Assembly (NCBI GenBank): GCA_030041475.1
Contig: JASHNU010000013.1
Location: 1 to 37,258 of the forward strand
Direction of reading: 5' to 3'
DNA from: Candidatus Sulfotelmatobacter sp.
GTDB lineage: Bacteria; Acidobacteriota; Terriglobia; Terriglobales; Acidobacteriaceae
DNA: 37,258 nt
This document shows positions 8,896 through 17,549 of this stretch, in pieces (position 1 is the first letter of the stretch; the number at the start of each line of letters is the position of its first letter). Both the position numbers and the translations under genes were made by a program. Below the pieces are notes generated by a model. It did no database searches and was not told the origin of the DNA. It worked only from the letters and a program-made list of their open reading frames with translations.

Positions 8896-9777
8896 TTAAA
8901 CCGCCAGGCGGAGAATTCGGGCCTGCCGGAGGCTGGATATGCGGGAGATGGCAGCCACCATCAGGCTTGAAAGAAGTTGCATAGTGGCCACGTCGCGGTC
9001 GTCGAAGGCGCCGGGAGAGGAAGACAGCACTTCGAAGACTCCCAAGGTGCGCCGGTAATGGCGAAGGGGTGATACCAGGATCGATCGAACACCCAGGCGG
9101 CGGCAGCTGGCCAGGTCGACCCGTGGATTGCACTCGGCATCATGGCACAGCATGATCTCGCCTGAGCGTACGGCCTCAGCGGAGATGCCAATGTCGGTTT
9201 GCAGGCGGACCCCAAGGTCGGGCGCCGTACGGCCAGCACGAGCACGGCAGACGATTTCGTCGCCGGCGCGCAGCGCGATGGCGGCCCCGGTGGCACCCGT
9301 CAAATGCTGAGCACGCTCGGTAATGGCGCTGATGGCCGGCTCCAGATCAAGCTCGCCGGGCTGAATCTCGATCTCCTCAGGGACGGACACCGCGCGAAAG
9401 CCAGACAAGGGATGAGCAGCATTGGCCACACGAAGCTGGCTGCGCAAAGCCAGCGAGGCTACTCGGGAACGATCGTCAGAAGCCCGGTCGGCATTCACGA
9501 CAGTTGGGTCTGGAACCGTGCGCAGCAGGTCGCGAACCAGGCTGTCGAGTTCGGCATCGGTGATCAGGTGCGCAGTCTGTTCGCGGCTGAGCGAACCGCC
9601 CAGCACGCGCGAAAGGCCGATCACCGCCTGGCTTCCACAGGCGAGGCAATAGCTCCGGCTGTTAGTGCTGATCAGCTCACACTGAACACAGAACGTGGCA
9701 GTCTGCAAGGGAACAAAGTTGACGTCTTTGAAGGCCGTGCCATAAACACTCTTGCCAAAACGGGTCTTGCCAAACAT
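8896..9777 (-). CDS. GAF domain protein with N-terminal zinc ribbon
   Basis: A 293-residue soluble protein. Two CxxC pairs (C30/C33 and C44/C47) form a small zinc-ribbon-like module. A polar linker (50-140) leads to a GAF domain (about 145-285). The GAF part matches the neighbouring PilZ-GAF protein closely, including GAAIAL, the RVDxxSCRxLGxRS signature and three cysteines with identical spacing (C177, C211, C225). GAF domains bind small ligands, heme or redox cofactors; the ligand is not predictable here. GAGG lies 9 nt before the ATG. It is transcribed toward the PilZ gene with a 121-bp gap. No enzymatic domain is attached, so it may act by partner binding. Confidence 0.8.
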   Translation of the reverse strand: MFGKTRFGKSVYGTAFKDVNFVPLQTATFCVQCELISTNSRSYCLACGSQAVIGLSRVLGGSLSREQTAHLITDAELDSLVRDLLRTVPDPTVVNADRASDDRSRVASLALRSQLRVANAAHPLSGFRAVSVPEEIEIQPGELDLEPAISAITERAQHLTGATGAAIALRAGDEIVCRARAGRTAPDLGVRLQTDIGISAEAVRSGEIMLCHDAECNPRVDLASCRRLGVRSILVSPLRHYRRTLGVFEVLSSSPGAFDDRDVATMQLLSSLMVAAISRISSLRQARILRLAV

Positions 9778-10201
9778 TGACGAATCCTCGTTTCCATGGG
9801 TGCCATTGAAGTTAAACAGGAAGCGACAGACGGGAAAGTAACGGGACTGGTTCTCCGTGTGGAAAACGAAAAGACGAAATGCTGTTGCCGCTCTCGGTGT
9901 GCAGAATTTTGCAACTATGTATCCCGCTCACTCTAAAAGCCTTATAGGACGCGGCAAGTCGCACCATCTTTGCCAAAAGAGCTGTTGATTTAACTCTGGA
10001 TGTTGGCTATTCTTGATGCAGTGTTTCGCGGGATTATCTGCGGAACAATATCCGCTGAACAACTGGGGATAATCACATGCAATGGACAGCACCTGCTTTT
10101 GAAGAAGTTTGCCTCAACTGCGAAATCAACTCCTACGCCAGCGCCAAGCTGTAAACAGAAACGCTCCCCCGCAACCCTGCTAATTGGGCCGCGTCGCTCG
10201 A
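9778..10201. other. 424-bp gap between the GAF gene and wecB
   Basis: No convincing gene was found; open frames here are short and lack family features. The right half holds a nested inverted repeat: GATTATC (10032-10038) with GATAATC (10068-10074), enclosing the hairpin GCGGA-acaata-TCCGC (10040-10055). It lies downstream of wecB (minus strand), about 130-170 nt after its stop, so a 3'-end processing or termination role is possible, although no U-tract follows. The left half should hold the GAF gene promoter; a minus-strand TATAAG-like box is near 9940. Confidence 0.5.
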
Positions 10202-11347
10202 TTAGCTCCGACTTCGCAGGATAACTTCCGCGATGCGTTCGGAGGCGTGTCCATCCCACAGGGGCACGCGATTCGGATCAGGTACCTGAAGGGCGCGGGT
10301 TGAACTTTGCCAAGTTGAACTTTGCCGAGTTGAATCCTGCGCAAGAACCGCTGCTGCGGCCGAACGCAGCTTTCGCAAATCGCGTCCCACCAGTTGATTT
10401 GTTCCCAACGTCAAAGTAACGGGCCGTTCTGTATTCTCGCGCACGGTGAGGCATGGAACGCCGAGGAAGGTGGTTTCTTCCTGAATCCCGCCTGAATCGG
10501 TAATGACCAGCGCAGCGTGGCGCTGCAAGGCGAGGAACTCGAGATAGGGCTGGGGATTGGTCAGGTGGAGGCGGGCACTGTTGTCGCGCACGGAAACAGA
10601 TTTGGACTTCAATTCTTCCAGGCGCCCACGCGTACGGGGATGCACGGGAAAAATGATGTGAAGCTGTTCACTCAGATCCTCCAGCGTGGACAATAACTCG
10701 CGGAGCCAAGGTAGATCGTCAACGTTCGAGGGACGGTGCAGAGTAACCAGGGCGTAAGGCTGTGTGTCTGGCGGATTGACCAGCGAAGAATTAGCGCTGG
10801 CCTTCGGCAGCATACGGGTCAGTGTGTCGATCATGACATTGCCCACCAGGTGAATCTTTGCGCCATCAATGCCTTCGCGTTTCAGATTCTCGTCGGCATC
10901 AGCCGAGGGCGTGAAGAGCAGATCGGAAAGCTGGTCCGTAAGCAGGCGATTAATCTCTTCGGGCATAGTGCGATCGCGGGATCGCAGTCCCGCCTCCACG
11001 TGGCCAACGCGGATCCCCAGCTTCGCGCAGACCATTGCTGCTGCCACGGTGGAGTTGACATCGCCGTAAACCAGCACGAGATCCGGCCCGCGCTCCAGGA
11101 GGACGGGCTCTAGGGCGAGCATCACTCCGGCTGTCTGCTGTGCGTGAGTGCCGGAGCCGACGCCTAGGTTGCAGTCCGGCGCAGGCATCTCCAGCTGCGC
11201 AAAGAAAACTCCAGACATGGCGTCGTCGTAGTGCTGCCCGGTGTGAACCAGAGTTTGCTGGACGTCCTTATGCGCGGCCAGTGCGCGCAGGACGGGCGCC
11301 GCCTTCATGAAGTTCGGCCTGGCGCCAACGACGTGAAGAATCTTCAT
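10202..11347 (-). CDS. wecB: UDP-N-acetylglucosamine 2-epimerase (non-hydrolysing)
   Basis: A 381-residue cytoplasmic enzyme converting UDP-GlcNAc to UDP-ManNAc for surface polysaccharide. The family motifs are all present: VGARPNFMKAAPV (7-19), HTGQHYDDAMSGVFF (35-49), GDVNST (95-100), HVEAGLRS (116-123), EEINR (130-134), and TDSGGIQEE with VTLTLGTNQLVG toward the C-terminus. It follows the WecA-like gene by 53 bp on the minus strand, so the two likely form an initiation operon. A small in-frame tandem repeat lies near the C-terminus, just before the last conserved segment (WDGHASERIAEVIL). The length matches the family. Confidence 0.95.
   Translation of the reverse strand: MKILHVVGARPNFMKAAPVLRALAAHKDVQQTLVHTGQHYDDAMSGVFFAQLEMPAPDCNLGVGSGTHAQQTAGVMLALEPVLLERGPDLVLVYGDVNSTVAAAMVCAKLGIRVGHVEAGLRSRDRTMPEEINRLLTDQLSDLLFTPSADADENLKREGIDGAKIHLVGNVMIDTLTRMLPKASANSSLVNPPDTQPYALVTLHRPSNVDDLPWLRELLSTLEDLSEQLHIIFPVHPRTRGRLEELKSKSVSVRDNSARLHLTNPQPYLEFLALQRHAALVITDSGGIQEETTFLGVPCLTVRENTERPVTLTLGTNQLVGRDLRKLRSAAAAVLAQDSTRQSSTWQSSTRALQVPDPNRVPLWDGHASERIAEVILRSRS
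10299..10343 (-). repeat. 15-bp in-frame tandem repeat inside wecB
   Basis: Three adjacent 15-bp units are seen on the plus strand: GTTGAACTTTGCCAA, GTTGAACTTTGCCGA and a diverged GTTGAATCCTGCGCA. On the coding strand they give the run DSTRQ-SSTWQ-SSTRA. The unit is a multiple of three, so copy changes keep the frame. The repeat lies in a surface loop before the final helix of the epimerase. Confidence 0.85.
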
Positions 11348-11400
11348 CGCGGTTTATGAGCAACGCAGAATTGTAGCTGGTCTGGAGGGACTGGCGGGAA

Positions 11401-12972
11401 CTATCCCGCTTGCGCGGCAATCAGCGGCGTTTCCTGGTCGGGTAGTGGGATCACTTGGGCCGAGTGTGCCAGCGTGCGATCGAGCGCGTCGGCCAGCGCG
11501 GTGGGAAACGAGGAGGTCAGAAGGTTGACATCAAGTTGCAGATCGCGATGGGAATATGCACGGTGCACCAACAGGGTTCCGCGCTGGCGGTTGGCGGAAC
11601 TCAGTAGATCCAGCGCGATGGTCCAGATCGCCGCGGCGTTGGCGGCTTTGGCCGCTCCGGGCTTGCTCCAGCAGAAGGAAAGAGCGCCACGGCCCGCAGC
11701 AGTCGACTCCCCCGCATCGAACAGAACGGGCTCGCCCGGCAGCAGTTCGAGCTTCAGCTCAAAACCGTCAAAGTCGTTGCTGCCGAAAGCGGCGAAAAGA
11801 ATCTTGCGCACCTGCTCAAAATCACGCGCCACTTTGAGCTCTTCCGTGGCGCGGCGAATGGCCAGATTATTAACGAATATTTGTGGCTGATCGAGCGTCC
11901 GTTGTGCGACGCGGGCCAGTTCGCCAAACTCGAGATAGCCAAGGTGCTGCACGCCGATCCAAATGCCGATGCCCAACACGGCCAACACCAGACCGAGGGA
12001 GCTGCCGGTCGGCCACAGCAGGAACAGGCTCAGCATCGCGAAGACCGCCGAGACACCATATAGCAAGATGACGACTTGGCGATGAGTCAGTCCGTGCTGC
12101 AAAAGCTTGTGATGGATGTGCTCCCGGTCAGCGGTAAAGACCGGGCGGCCGCTGATCAAGCGGCGAATCACCGACAACGACGTCTCCAGAATCGGCAGCC
12201 CGAAGGACACGATCGGAATTGCGACCGCGACGATAGTCGGCGCTTTCTGCGCGCCGTCCAGGGCCATGGCGCTGAGCAGGAAGCCGATCAGCAGACTGCC
12301 GGAATCACCGAGAAAGATCGTAGCGGGATTGAAGTTGTAGCGGAGGAATCCCAGAATCGCTCCCGCCAGCGCAATCGTCATCACCTCGACCAGCGGCGGT
12401 CCATGCAGCAGCGCCACCACGAACGCCACCATGGTTGAGAACAAAGCTGACCCCGCGGCCAGTCCATCCAGGCCGTCAATCAGATTAAACGCGTTAGTAA
12501 TGGCCAGCACCCAAATAACGGTGAACGACAGCCCAACGTACCAGGGCAGCGCTCGATCGCCGAACAACACGGGAATGTTCACGATGCGCAGTCCGCCCAT
12601 GTACAACATGGTGGCTGCGACCCCCTGCACCGAGAACTTCAGGTATGGCCCGGCGCCGCGGAGGTCATCGTAAACCCCCAACAGAAACACCAACGCCGTC
12701 GGCACGAGGATGGTCGTCATCCGCGAGAGGAAGGAAGTGGAGTGCAATTGTGGATTGCGCATGGCCCACACCGCCGCCAGGCCCATGCAGCACGAAAACG
12801 AAAGGAAAATGGCCACGCCGCCCAGTCGCGGCAAAGGATTGGAATGCAGGTGACGTTCCTGCGTAGGCACGGCTACCCAGCCGTGAACGGTGGCAAAGTC
12901 GCGCACGTACCGCGTGAGCACGAAAGCCAGCAGCAGCGACGAAAAGAACAGGCCTAAGCAAATAGTGGTCAA
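11401..12972 (-). CDS. WecA/TagO-like undecaprenyl-phosphate sugar-1-phosphate transferase with C-terminal extension
   Basis: A 523-residue MraY/WecA superfamily membrane enzyme. It should move GlcNAc-1-P (or a related sugar phosphate) to undecaprenyl phosphate and so start a surface glycan. Motifs: YDD (101-103), NAFNLIDGLDG (160-170), NFNPATIFLGDSGS (213-226) and the WecA-type HIHHK (285-289). About ten transmembrane helices end near residue 340. The remaining 170-180 residues are soluble and not part of the normal enzyme. The start is TTG at 12972, preceded by a good SD (GAGGTGG); no ATG fits better. It sits 53 bp before wecB and is divergent from the Wza-like gene. Confidence 0.9.
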   Translation of the reverse strand: MTTICLGLFFSSLLLAFVLTRYVRDFATVHGWVAVPTQERHLHSNPLPRLGGVAIFLSFSCCMGLAAVWAMRNPQLHSTSFLSRMTTILVPTALVFLLGVYDDLRGAGPYLKFSVQGVAATMLYMGGLRIVNIPVLFGDRALPWYVGLSFTVIWVLAITNAFNLIDGLDGLAAGSALFSTMVAFVVALLHGPPLVEVMTIALAGAILGFLRYNFNPATIFLGDSGSLLIGFLLSAMALDGAQKAPTIVAVAIPIVSFGLPILETSLSVIRRLISGRPVFTADREHIHHKLLQHGLTHRQVVILLYGVSAVFAMLSLFLLWPTGSSLGLVLAVLGIGIWIGVQHLGYLEFGELARVAQRTLDQPQIFVNNLAIRRATEELKVARDFEQVRKILFAAFGSNDFDGFELKLELLPGEPVLFDAGESTAAGRGALSFCWSKPGAAKAANAAAIWTIALDLLSSANRQRGTLLVHRAYSHRDLQLDVNLLTSSFPTALADALDRTLAHSAQVIPLPDQETPLIAAQAG

Positions 12973-13212
12973 CTACACCACCTCAGCGGGTCGCAAATGC
13001 GCAGAGCTCACACTGGCAGATCATTCAGCCCGCGCTCGTTCAAGTATTGCAGCGATGACCAGAGTTAAGTAGTTAGTGAACTGGTACCTGTTGACGTTGT
13101 GGTGGGTTGACTCTACCAGCAACAAAGCCGTGACTTCAATCCTCGCTTCGGAAAAAGCTGTGGAAAACCAATCCGGCAGGCCCTTCTGACGCGGCCGCAA
13201 CACGAACGGCTG

Positions 13213-13221
13213 TGCTACACT
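13213..13221 (+). promoter_or_regulatory. Extended -10 promoter for the Wza-like gene
   Basis: TGC-TACACT fits the extended -10 pattern TGN-TATAAT, about 38 bp before the ATG at 13259. No good -35 box is seen at 17 bp, as is usual for extended -10 promoters. The predicted leader is about 30 nt, with GGGGAG as SD. Confidence 0.5.
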
Positions 13222-13258
13222 GCGGTCAAATCCTGATGTCTTGTCCCAGGGGAGTCCG

Positions 13259-14386
13259 ATGAAATCGGGCACATCGAGTTGCACCCGCCGAGTGCGCTGC
13301 GTTCTCTTATTCTTCGCTTTCTTCGCTACATTCTCCCTCTTCAGCCTTGCGGCAGCCCGGCAATCGGCAGCGACTCCGGCAAGCCAAGGCAACTCGCAAG
13401 AAGCAGCGCGGCCGGCGTCGGAAGCCGCAGTCAGTGCATCCGGAGCGGCTAATTCGCAGCCGGGCACACAAACTCCTTCGGCGCAGACTCCTTCAGGCCA
13501 GACTTCTTCGACAGAAACTTCGGCAACTCAGGCCCAATCTCCATCGACCGATACTTCCGACCAATCGGGTGTGCTGGTGAAACTCGGCCGCGGCGATCTG
13601 ATCGAACTAAACGTCTACAACGTACCTGAACTGGCCACGAAAGCCCGCGTCAGCAACTCTGGCGACGTCTACCTCCCGCTGATCGACTACGTGCACGTGG
13701 AGGGCCTGACCCAGGAAGAAGCGCAGACCGTGATCGAAAAGCGCTTGGCGGATGGCGGGTTTGTGCGCAATCCGCATGTCACTATCTTCGTCGATGAAGC
13801 CGCTTCCCAGGGTGTGACGGTGATGGGTGAAGTGACCAAGCCTGGCATCTACCCCAATGTGGTGGATCGTAAACTTTACAGCATGATTTCTGAGGCGGGA
13901 GGCTTCACGCCGGGCGCCTCGCGCAAGATTGCCATCATTCGGCGGGGACTGCCGGAACCGATCCGGCTGGACCTTCCTCGCAATCTCGCCGACGACTTGA
14001 GCGGCAACGTGGAGGTGCTGCCCGGAGACACCATCAACGTGCCCCGGGCGCCCATTATTTACGTGGTGGGCGATGTGGGCCGCCCCAGCGGCTTTCTGGT
14101 GGATAACGGCACGCTCACTGTGCTGCAGGCGCTGGCTCTGGCCGGCGGCACGAATCGCACAGCCAGGATGGGAGGGGCGCGCATCATCCGCAAAACACCC
14201 TCGGGCATGACAGAAACCCCGCTTCAGTTGAAGAAGATGCTGGAGGCGAAAGTGCCCGACGTGACCTTGCAGGCCGACGATATTCTCTTTGTGCCTGTCA
14301 GCGGCGGCCGAGTGCTGGCCGCGGAAACGATGAGCGCCGCGATCTCAGCGGCTACAGCAGTCAGCATCTACACAATTCATCCCTAA
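13259..14386 (+). CDS. Polysaccharide export protein (Wza-like, Poly_export + SLBB)
   Basis: ATG at 13259 was chosen because GGGGAG lies 6 nt upstream; a TTG 18 bp earlier has no such site. The protein has 375 residues. A signal peptide (about 1-35) has no lipobox cysteine, unlike E. coli Wza. A low-complexity Ser/Thr/Gln/Ala stretch (about 36-100) follows, then a Poly_export domain (RGDLIELNVYNVPELATKARVSNSGDVYLPLIDYVHVEG) and two SLBB parts (VTVMGEVTKPGIYP, IIYVVGDVGRPSGFLV). The last 25 residues form an Ala-rich helix that could be the outer-membrane barrel helix. The protein would form the export pore for the polysaccharide begun by the WecA/WecB pair. No Wzc or polymerase is in the window. 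Its stop overlaps that of the convergent GT4 gene. Confidence 0.9.
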   Translation: MKSGTSSCTRRVRCVLLFFAFFATFSLFSLAAARQSAATPASQGNSQEAARPASEAAVSASGAANSQPGTQTPSAQTPSGQTSSTETSATQAQSPSTDTSDQSGVLVKLGRGDLIELNVYNVPELATKARVSNSGDVYLPLIDYVHVEGLTQEEAQTVIEKRLADGGFVRNPHVTIFVDEAASQGVTVMGEVTKPGIYPNVVDRKLYSMISEAGGFTPGASRKIAIIRRGLPEPIRLDLPRNLADDLSGNVEVLPGDTINVPRAPIIYVVGDVGRPSGFLVDNGTLTVLQALALAGGTNRTARMGGARIIRKTPSGMTETPLQLKKMLEAKVPDVTLQADDILFVPVSGGRVLAAETMSAAISAATAVSIYTIHP

Positions 14387-15639
14387 CCGTACTGTCTGCC
14401 CAACATCTGCTGCAGCACCTGGATGTACTTTTCTGCGGTATGGCTGCGGGAGAAATTTCGGACAACGCACTCTCTTCCGTGTCTGCCCAGCACCGTAGCA
14501 CATTCGCGATCCGCCGCCAATTGCTGGATCGACTGCGTGAGCGCGGCGGCATTTTCCGGCTCGATCAGCAATCCGGCGCCGGCTTCTTCGACAATCTGTC
14601 GCGCCTGCCCTTCCACGCCAAGAATCACCGGGCGGGCACACGACATGAATTCCAGCATCTTGGTGGGAATGACGGTCTTGAACACGTCGGTCTTTTTGAG
14701 AAGGACCAGGCAGGCATCCGACGCAGAGATAAACACGGGAATTTCTTCGCGCGGCTGCTGATCGAGAAAACGCACGTTCGCGAGCCCGCGTGAATGGGCC
14801 AGCACCTTGATTCGTTCTTTTTCTGCGCCCTCGCCGATCAGAAGAAACAGCACGTCCGGATTTTGGGTTTGAAGGGCCGCAGCCGCATCGAGCACAGTTT
14901 CCAGTCCATGAGCCATGCCCATGGTGCCGACATAGCAAACCAGGAATTTGTCCTCGGCGCCGAGTTCGCGGCGCAGAGCGCAGGATGTTGTCTTCGGTGC
15001 CGGAGCAAAGAGAGTGGTCTCGACACCGTTCTCAACCACGGCAATCTTTTCTGCGGGAATGCCCCAGTGCTCCACCAGATGCTCGCGAAACGCAGGGGTG
15101 ACGACCACAATGCGATCGGCGCGTGTGTACAGGAAGTTGGCGATTGCTCCCAGCGTGTGGTGCAGCAGCGAGTCTTCGTTTCCCAGTCCGACGGCGGTGA
15201 GGGACTCCGGCCACAGGTCGCGCACTTCAAGAACGAAGGGGATTTTTCGCGCGTATGCCAGCCACCAGCCCGCCAGCCCCACAAGCAACTGCGGGGAGGT
15301 GGCGATGATCACGTCGGGACGCGGGAGTCGCAGTCCCCGCAAGGCTGCGGAGAGACAGAAAGACGCGTAGTTCCGCATGCGCTCGTGTGTCTTGCGGTTG
15401 GGCAAGGGCCACAGCCAGGTGCGGTAGACGTCCACGCGGCTGATTTCTTCGTGATAGATGAGCCTGCGCAAACGTGCACGCCACTCGGTGGGAACGACTC
15501 CGGTCGGGTGATTGGGAAATCCCGTGAGCACGGAAACGTGGTGACCGTTCCGGGCCCAGTGAAACGCCAGTTCGGCGGCGCGCGCCGCAGGTGCTCCCAT
15601 TTCCGGCGGAAAATATTGCGAGACGTAAAGGATCTTCAC
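14383..15639 (-). CDS. Glycosyltransferase family 4, WbuB-like
   Basis: A 418-residue GT-B enzyme. The N-terminus MKILYVSQYFPPEMGAPAAR, then VLTGFPNHPTG and VLEVRDLWPESLTAVG, are typical of WbuB-type fucosamine/UDP-sugar transferases. The C-terminal half has the GT4 donor site (VCYVGTMGMAHGLE, KMLEFMSCARPVILG with the E-x-x-M-x-x pattern). It adds a sugar to a lipid-linked oligosaccharide at the cytoplasmic membrane face. Donor and acceptor cannot be read from sequence. It is convergent with the Wza-like gene, and the two stop codons share bases (14383-14386). The start ATG fits the conserved N-terminus. Confidence 0.9.
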   Translation of the reverse strand: MKILYVSQYFPPEMGAPAARAAELAFHWARNGHHVSVLTGFPNHPTGVVPTEWRARLRRLIYHEEISRVDVYRTWLWPLPNRKTHERMRNYASFCLSAALRGLRLPRPDVIIATSPQLLVGLAGWWLAYARKIPFVLEVRDLWPESLTAVGLGNEDSLLHHTLGAIANFLYTRADRIVVVTPAFREHLVEHWGIPAEKIAVVENGVETTLFAPAPKTTSCALRRELGAEDKFLVCYVGTMGMAHGLETVLDAAAALQTQNPDVLFLLIGEGAEKERIKVLAHSRGLANVRFLDQQPREEIPVFISASDACLVLLKKTDVFKTVIPTKMLEFMSCARPVILGVEGQARQIVEEAGAGLLIEPENAAALTQSIQQLAADRECATVLGRHGRECVVRNFSRSHTAEKYIQVLQQMLGRQYG

Positions 15640-15802
15640 GCGAAACTTTCTATTCGAATCAAGAGGCTATCGCATAAACGCCGGTTTGCGGTAGTCGTGC
15701 TGCCTTTCGGCGGCAGCCGCACACAGAATGGTTCTCGACATCACACCAGCGTTCCTGAGAAGCTTGTCAACAGATGGCCCCCGGTTCCGCGAGGATTAAG
15801 CA

Positions 15803-16399
15803 TTGGCGACCGATTACGCGCGGCTTACTGAAAACCTTCTTCGCTTCTACGACTTCAAGGACAAAGTTGTGCTTTTTGTCGGCGCGGGTGTGAAGCAGTT
15901 GCTGACGCCCTCGGCCGGTACCAGGAAAATCGTTGCCATTGATCAGGACGTTGTGGCCCTCCGAGAGCTTGCGGAGAGCGTAATCAGCCGGGGGCTGCAG
16001 GGCTCTCTCGAGGTTGTTGGCCGCAGCTTTGAGGAGGTCGAACTGGCTGGTGATGTCGTCTATTTTGAATTCTGTCTGCACGAGATGACCGCTCCCGAGA
16101 AGGCGCTCGCCCACGCAAAGAACCTGGCCAACGACGTCGTAGTGATCGATCATTCGCCCGGTTCGGAATGGATTTACTACGGCGCGGAAGAAGACAAGGT
16201 CCAGCACAGCGCGAAGGTCATGGAGCGATTCGGCGTGCGGCAGCATGAGCGGTTCCACACAGAACAACGGTTCGAAAACTATCCTGAATTCCTCGCGAAA
16301 GTAACGCCGCAGGGGCCTGTGGCAATCGAGCGCGCACTGCGCTTTGCGGGCATGACCAACATCGTCATTCCCATGAGCTACGATCTCAATCTTTTGTAG
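15803..16399 (+). CDS. Small class I SAM-dependent methyltransferase-like protein
   Basis: A 198-residue protein. VLFVGAGVKQLLTP (about 28-41) is a degenerate glycine-rich SAM loop, followed by KIVAIDQDVVALRELAE with the acidic Asp that would hold the ribose. FEFCLHEMTAPEKALAHAKNLA matches the post-motif helix of small methyltransferases, as does VVVIDHSPGSEW. The start is TTG at 15803, since GAGG precedes it at proper spacing and no ATG lies nearby. It is divergent from the GT4 gene (163-bp gap). The acceptor is unknown. Location suggests sugar or lipid modification, but a stand-alone enzyme is equally possible. Confidence 0.7.
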   Translation: MATDYARLTENLLRFYDFKDKVVLFVGAGVKQLLTPSAGTRKIVAIDQDVVALRELAESVISRGLQGSLEVVGRSFEEVELAGDVVYFEFCLHEMTAPEKALAHAKNLANDVVVIDHSPGSEWIYYGAEEDKVQHSAKVMERFGVRQHERFHTEQRFENYPEFLAKVTPQGPVAIERALRFAGMTNIVIPMSYDLNLL

Positions 16400-16467
16400 C
16401 GGAGCGCAGGGACCGCACGACCACTGCGAAAAAATCACCACCCGCAACCTCCGAAAAACTCCTCGCC

Positions 16468-17502
16468 TCAGTAGTAACAGAGCTTGAAGGCGCTCTTGTA
16501 GACGAGCGCCCGCGTGCGGTTGCTCGCGCTGCGGGTGTAATTCTCCCACCGGTCAGCGACGCGGGCAAATTCCTGCTCTCCTGTCAGTCGATGCATCACC
16601 CGTAACTGAACAATGTGCAACCGATGATAAAAAGCGCTGGCCACCATGGGCAGTCGCGTTCCCGCCAATTCGTACAGCGACCAGAATCCCAGGTCGTAGC
16701 GATCCAGGTTGTGCAAAAGCGTTTCGACCGCGCGCGAGAATAGATGCTGCGCGGAACTATCTCGCGTCGCCAGAAAATAGTCGTAGATACCCCACGATGC
16801 CCAGATGAATCCGTTCAGAATGTGGGTCGGCGGCGAAACAATGTATTCCTCAAACCACAGATCGCCACGATTGTCGGTGAACGCAACGCCCCCATGCTCG
16901 ACCGGCTTGTAAAAGCAGGCCAGCGCGCACCGCGCAGCCTCGAGATAGCGCGAATCGTATCCTGAGCCTCGCAAGCCCACGGATTCCCCGTGCGCGCGTA
17001 CTTCTCTGTCGGCGCGCACCAGCACGGATATTCCCTGCCCCTGCGCCAACGCAGAAAACCATGGAGCTTTCAGCCTATCGCGATACTCCCAGTCGAAGTG
17101 GTGGTTCCAGACGGCGAGCCCGTGAGCATTGGTTTCCAGGTGTGAGCACAACCAATCCGCAGTCAAGAAAAACTTCTGGCGACGAGCCGGATCGCCACGG
17201 CGGCGGAAGAGATTGTAGTTGCCGAGGCCATATTGCGCGATCGCGATCGGGTTGTACTGCACGCCGATCTTACCGTGATAGTCGAGCAGCGGAATTCCGG
17301 ACTCGTCGTAAACTCCAGCGTAGTCCGCTTTTGCGGTGAACTGCATGTAGTACTCACCGAGTTCCCCTGGAATGGCACTCGCATTTTCCGCCGGCGCTTC
17401 GTGCCAGAACGTCAGATGGCTCTTGCTCCCAAGAAGGTAGGCAGCGAATATGCGGCGATAGTAGCTGAGAGTCGGCAAAGCAGTGAGCAGGGAGCATCCC
17501 AT
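16468..17502 (-). CDS. D-glucuronyl C5-epimerase C-terminal-like protein
   Basis: A 344-residue protein with an (alpha/alpha) toroid pattern. YNPIAIAQYGLGNYNLF and the late DLGFWSLYELAG resemble the C5-epim_C domain of heparan/heparosan glucuronyl C5-epimerases, as do repeated aromatic-rich helices (WLCSHLETNAHGLAVW, LNGFIWASWGIYDYFLA). The eukaryotic enzyme flips D-GlcA to L-IdoA in polymer chains; bacterial homologues exist but few are tested. No signal peptide is evident, so the site of action is unclear. It is third in a minus-strand operon, 47 bp after the Asp-box gene. A general glycan-binding or lyase-like toroid is the alternative. Confidence 0.65.
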   Translation of the reverse strand: MGCSLLTALPTLSYYRRIFAAYLLGSKSHLTFWHEAPAENASAIPGELGEYYMQFTAKADYAGVYDESGIPLLDYHGKIGVQYNPIAIAQYGLGNYNLFRRRGDPARRQKFFLTADWLCSHLETNAHGLAVWNHHFDWEYRDRLKAPWFSALAQGQGISVLVRADREVRAHGESVGLRGSGYDSRYLEAARCALACFYKPVEHGGVAFTDNRGDLWFEEYIVSPPTHILNGFIWASWGIYDYFLATRDSSAQHLFSRAVETLLHNLDRYDLGFWSLYELAGTRLPMVASAFYHRLHIVQLRVMHRLTGEQEFARVADRWENYTRSASNRTRALVYKSAFKLCYY

Positions 17503-17549
17503 CTTACGGCAAGCGGCTGTTTCCGCATGGTCATTTCAGATCCACTGCC

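Noticed and set aside
13021-13467. 148-codon minus-strand frame over the Wza promoter region
   Set aside because: It is antisense to the Wza signal peptide and low-complexity region, without conserved features; it would also cover the divergent promoters.
14794-15831. 345-codon plus-strand open frame
   Set aside because: It is antisense to the GT4 gene, which has full family motifs.
15767-16549. 260-codon minus-strand open frame
   Set aside because: It covers the methyltransferase-like gene in reverse; composition is typical of a shadow.
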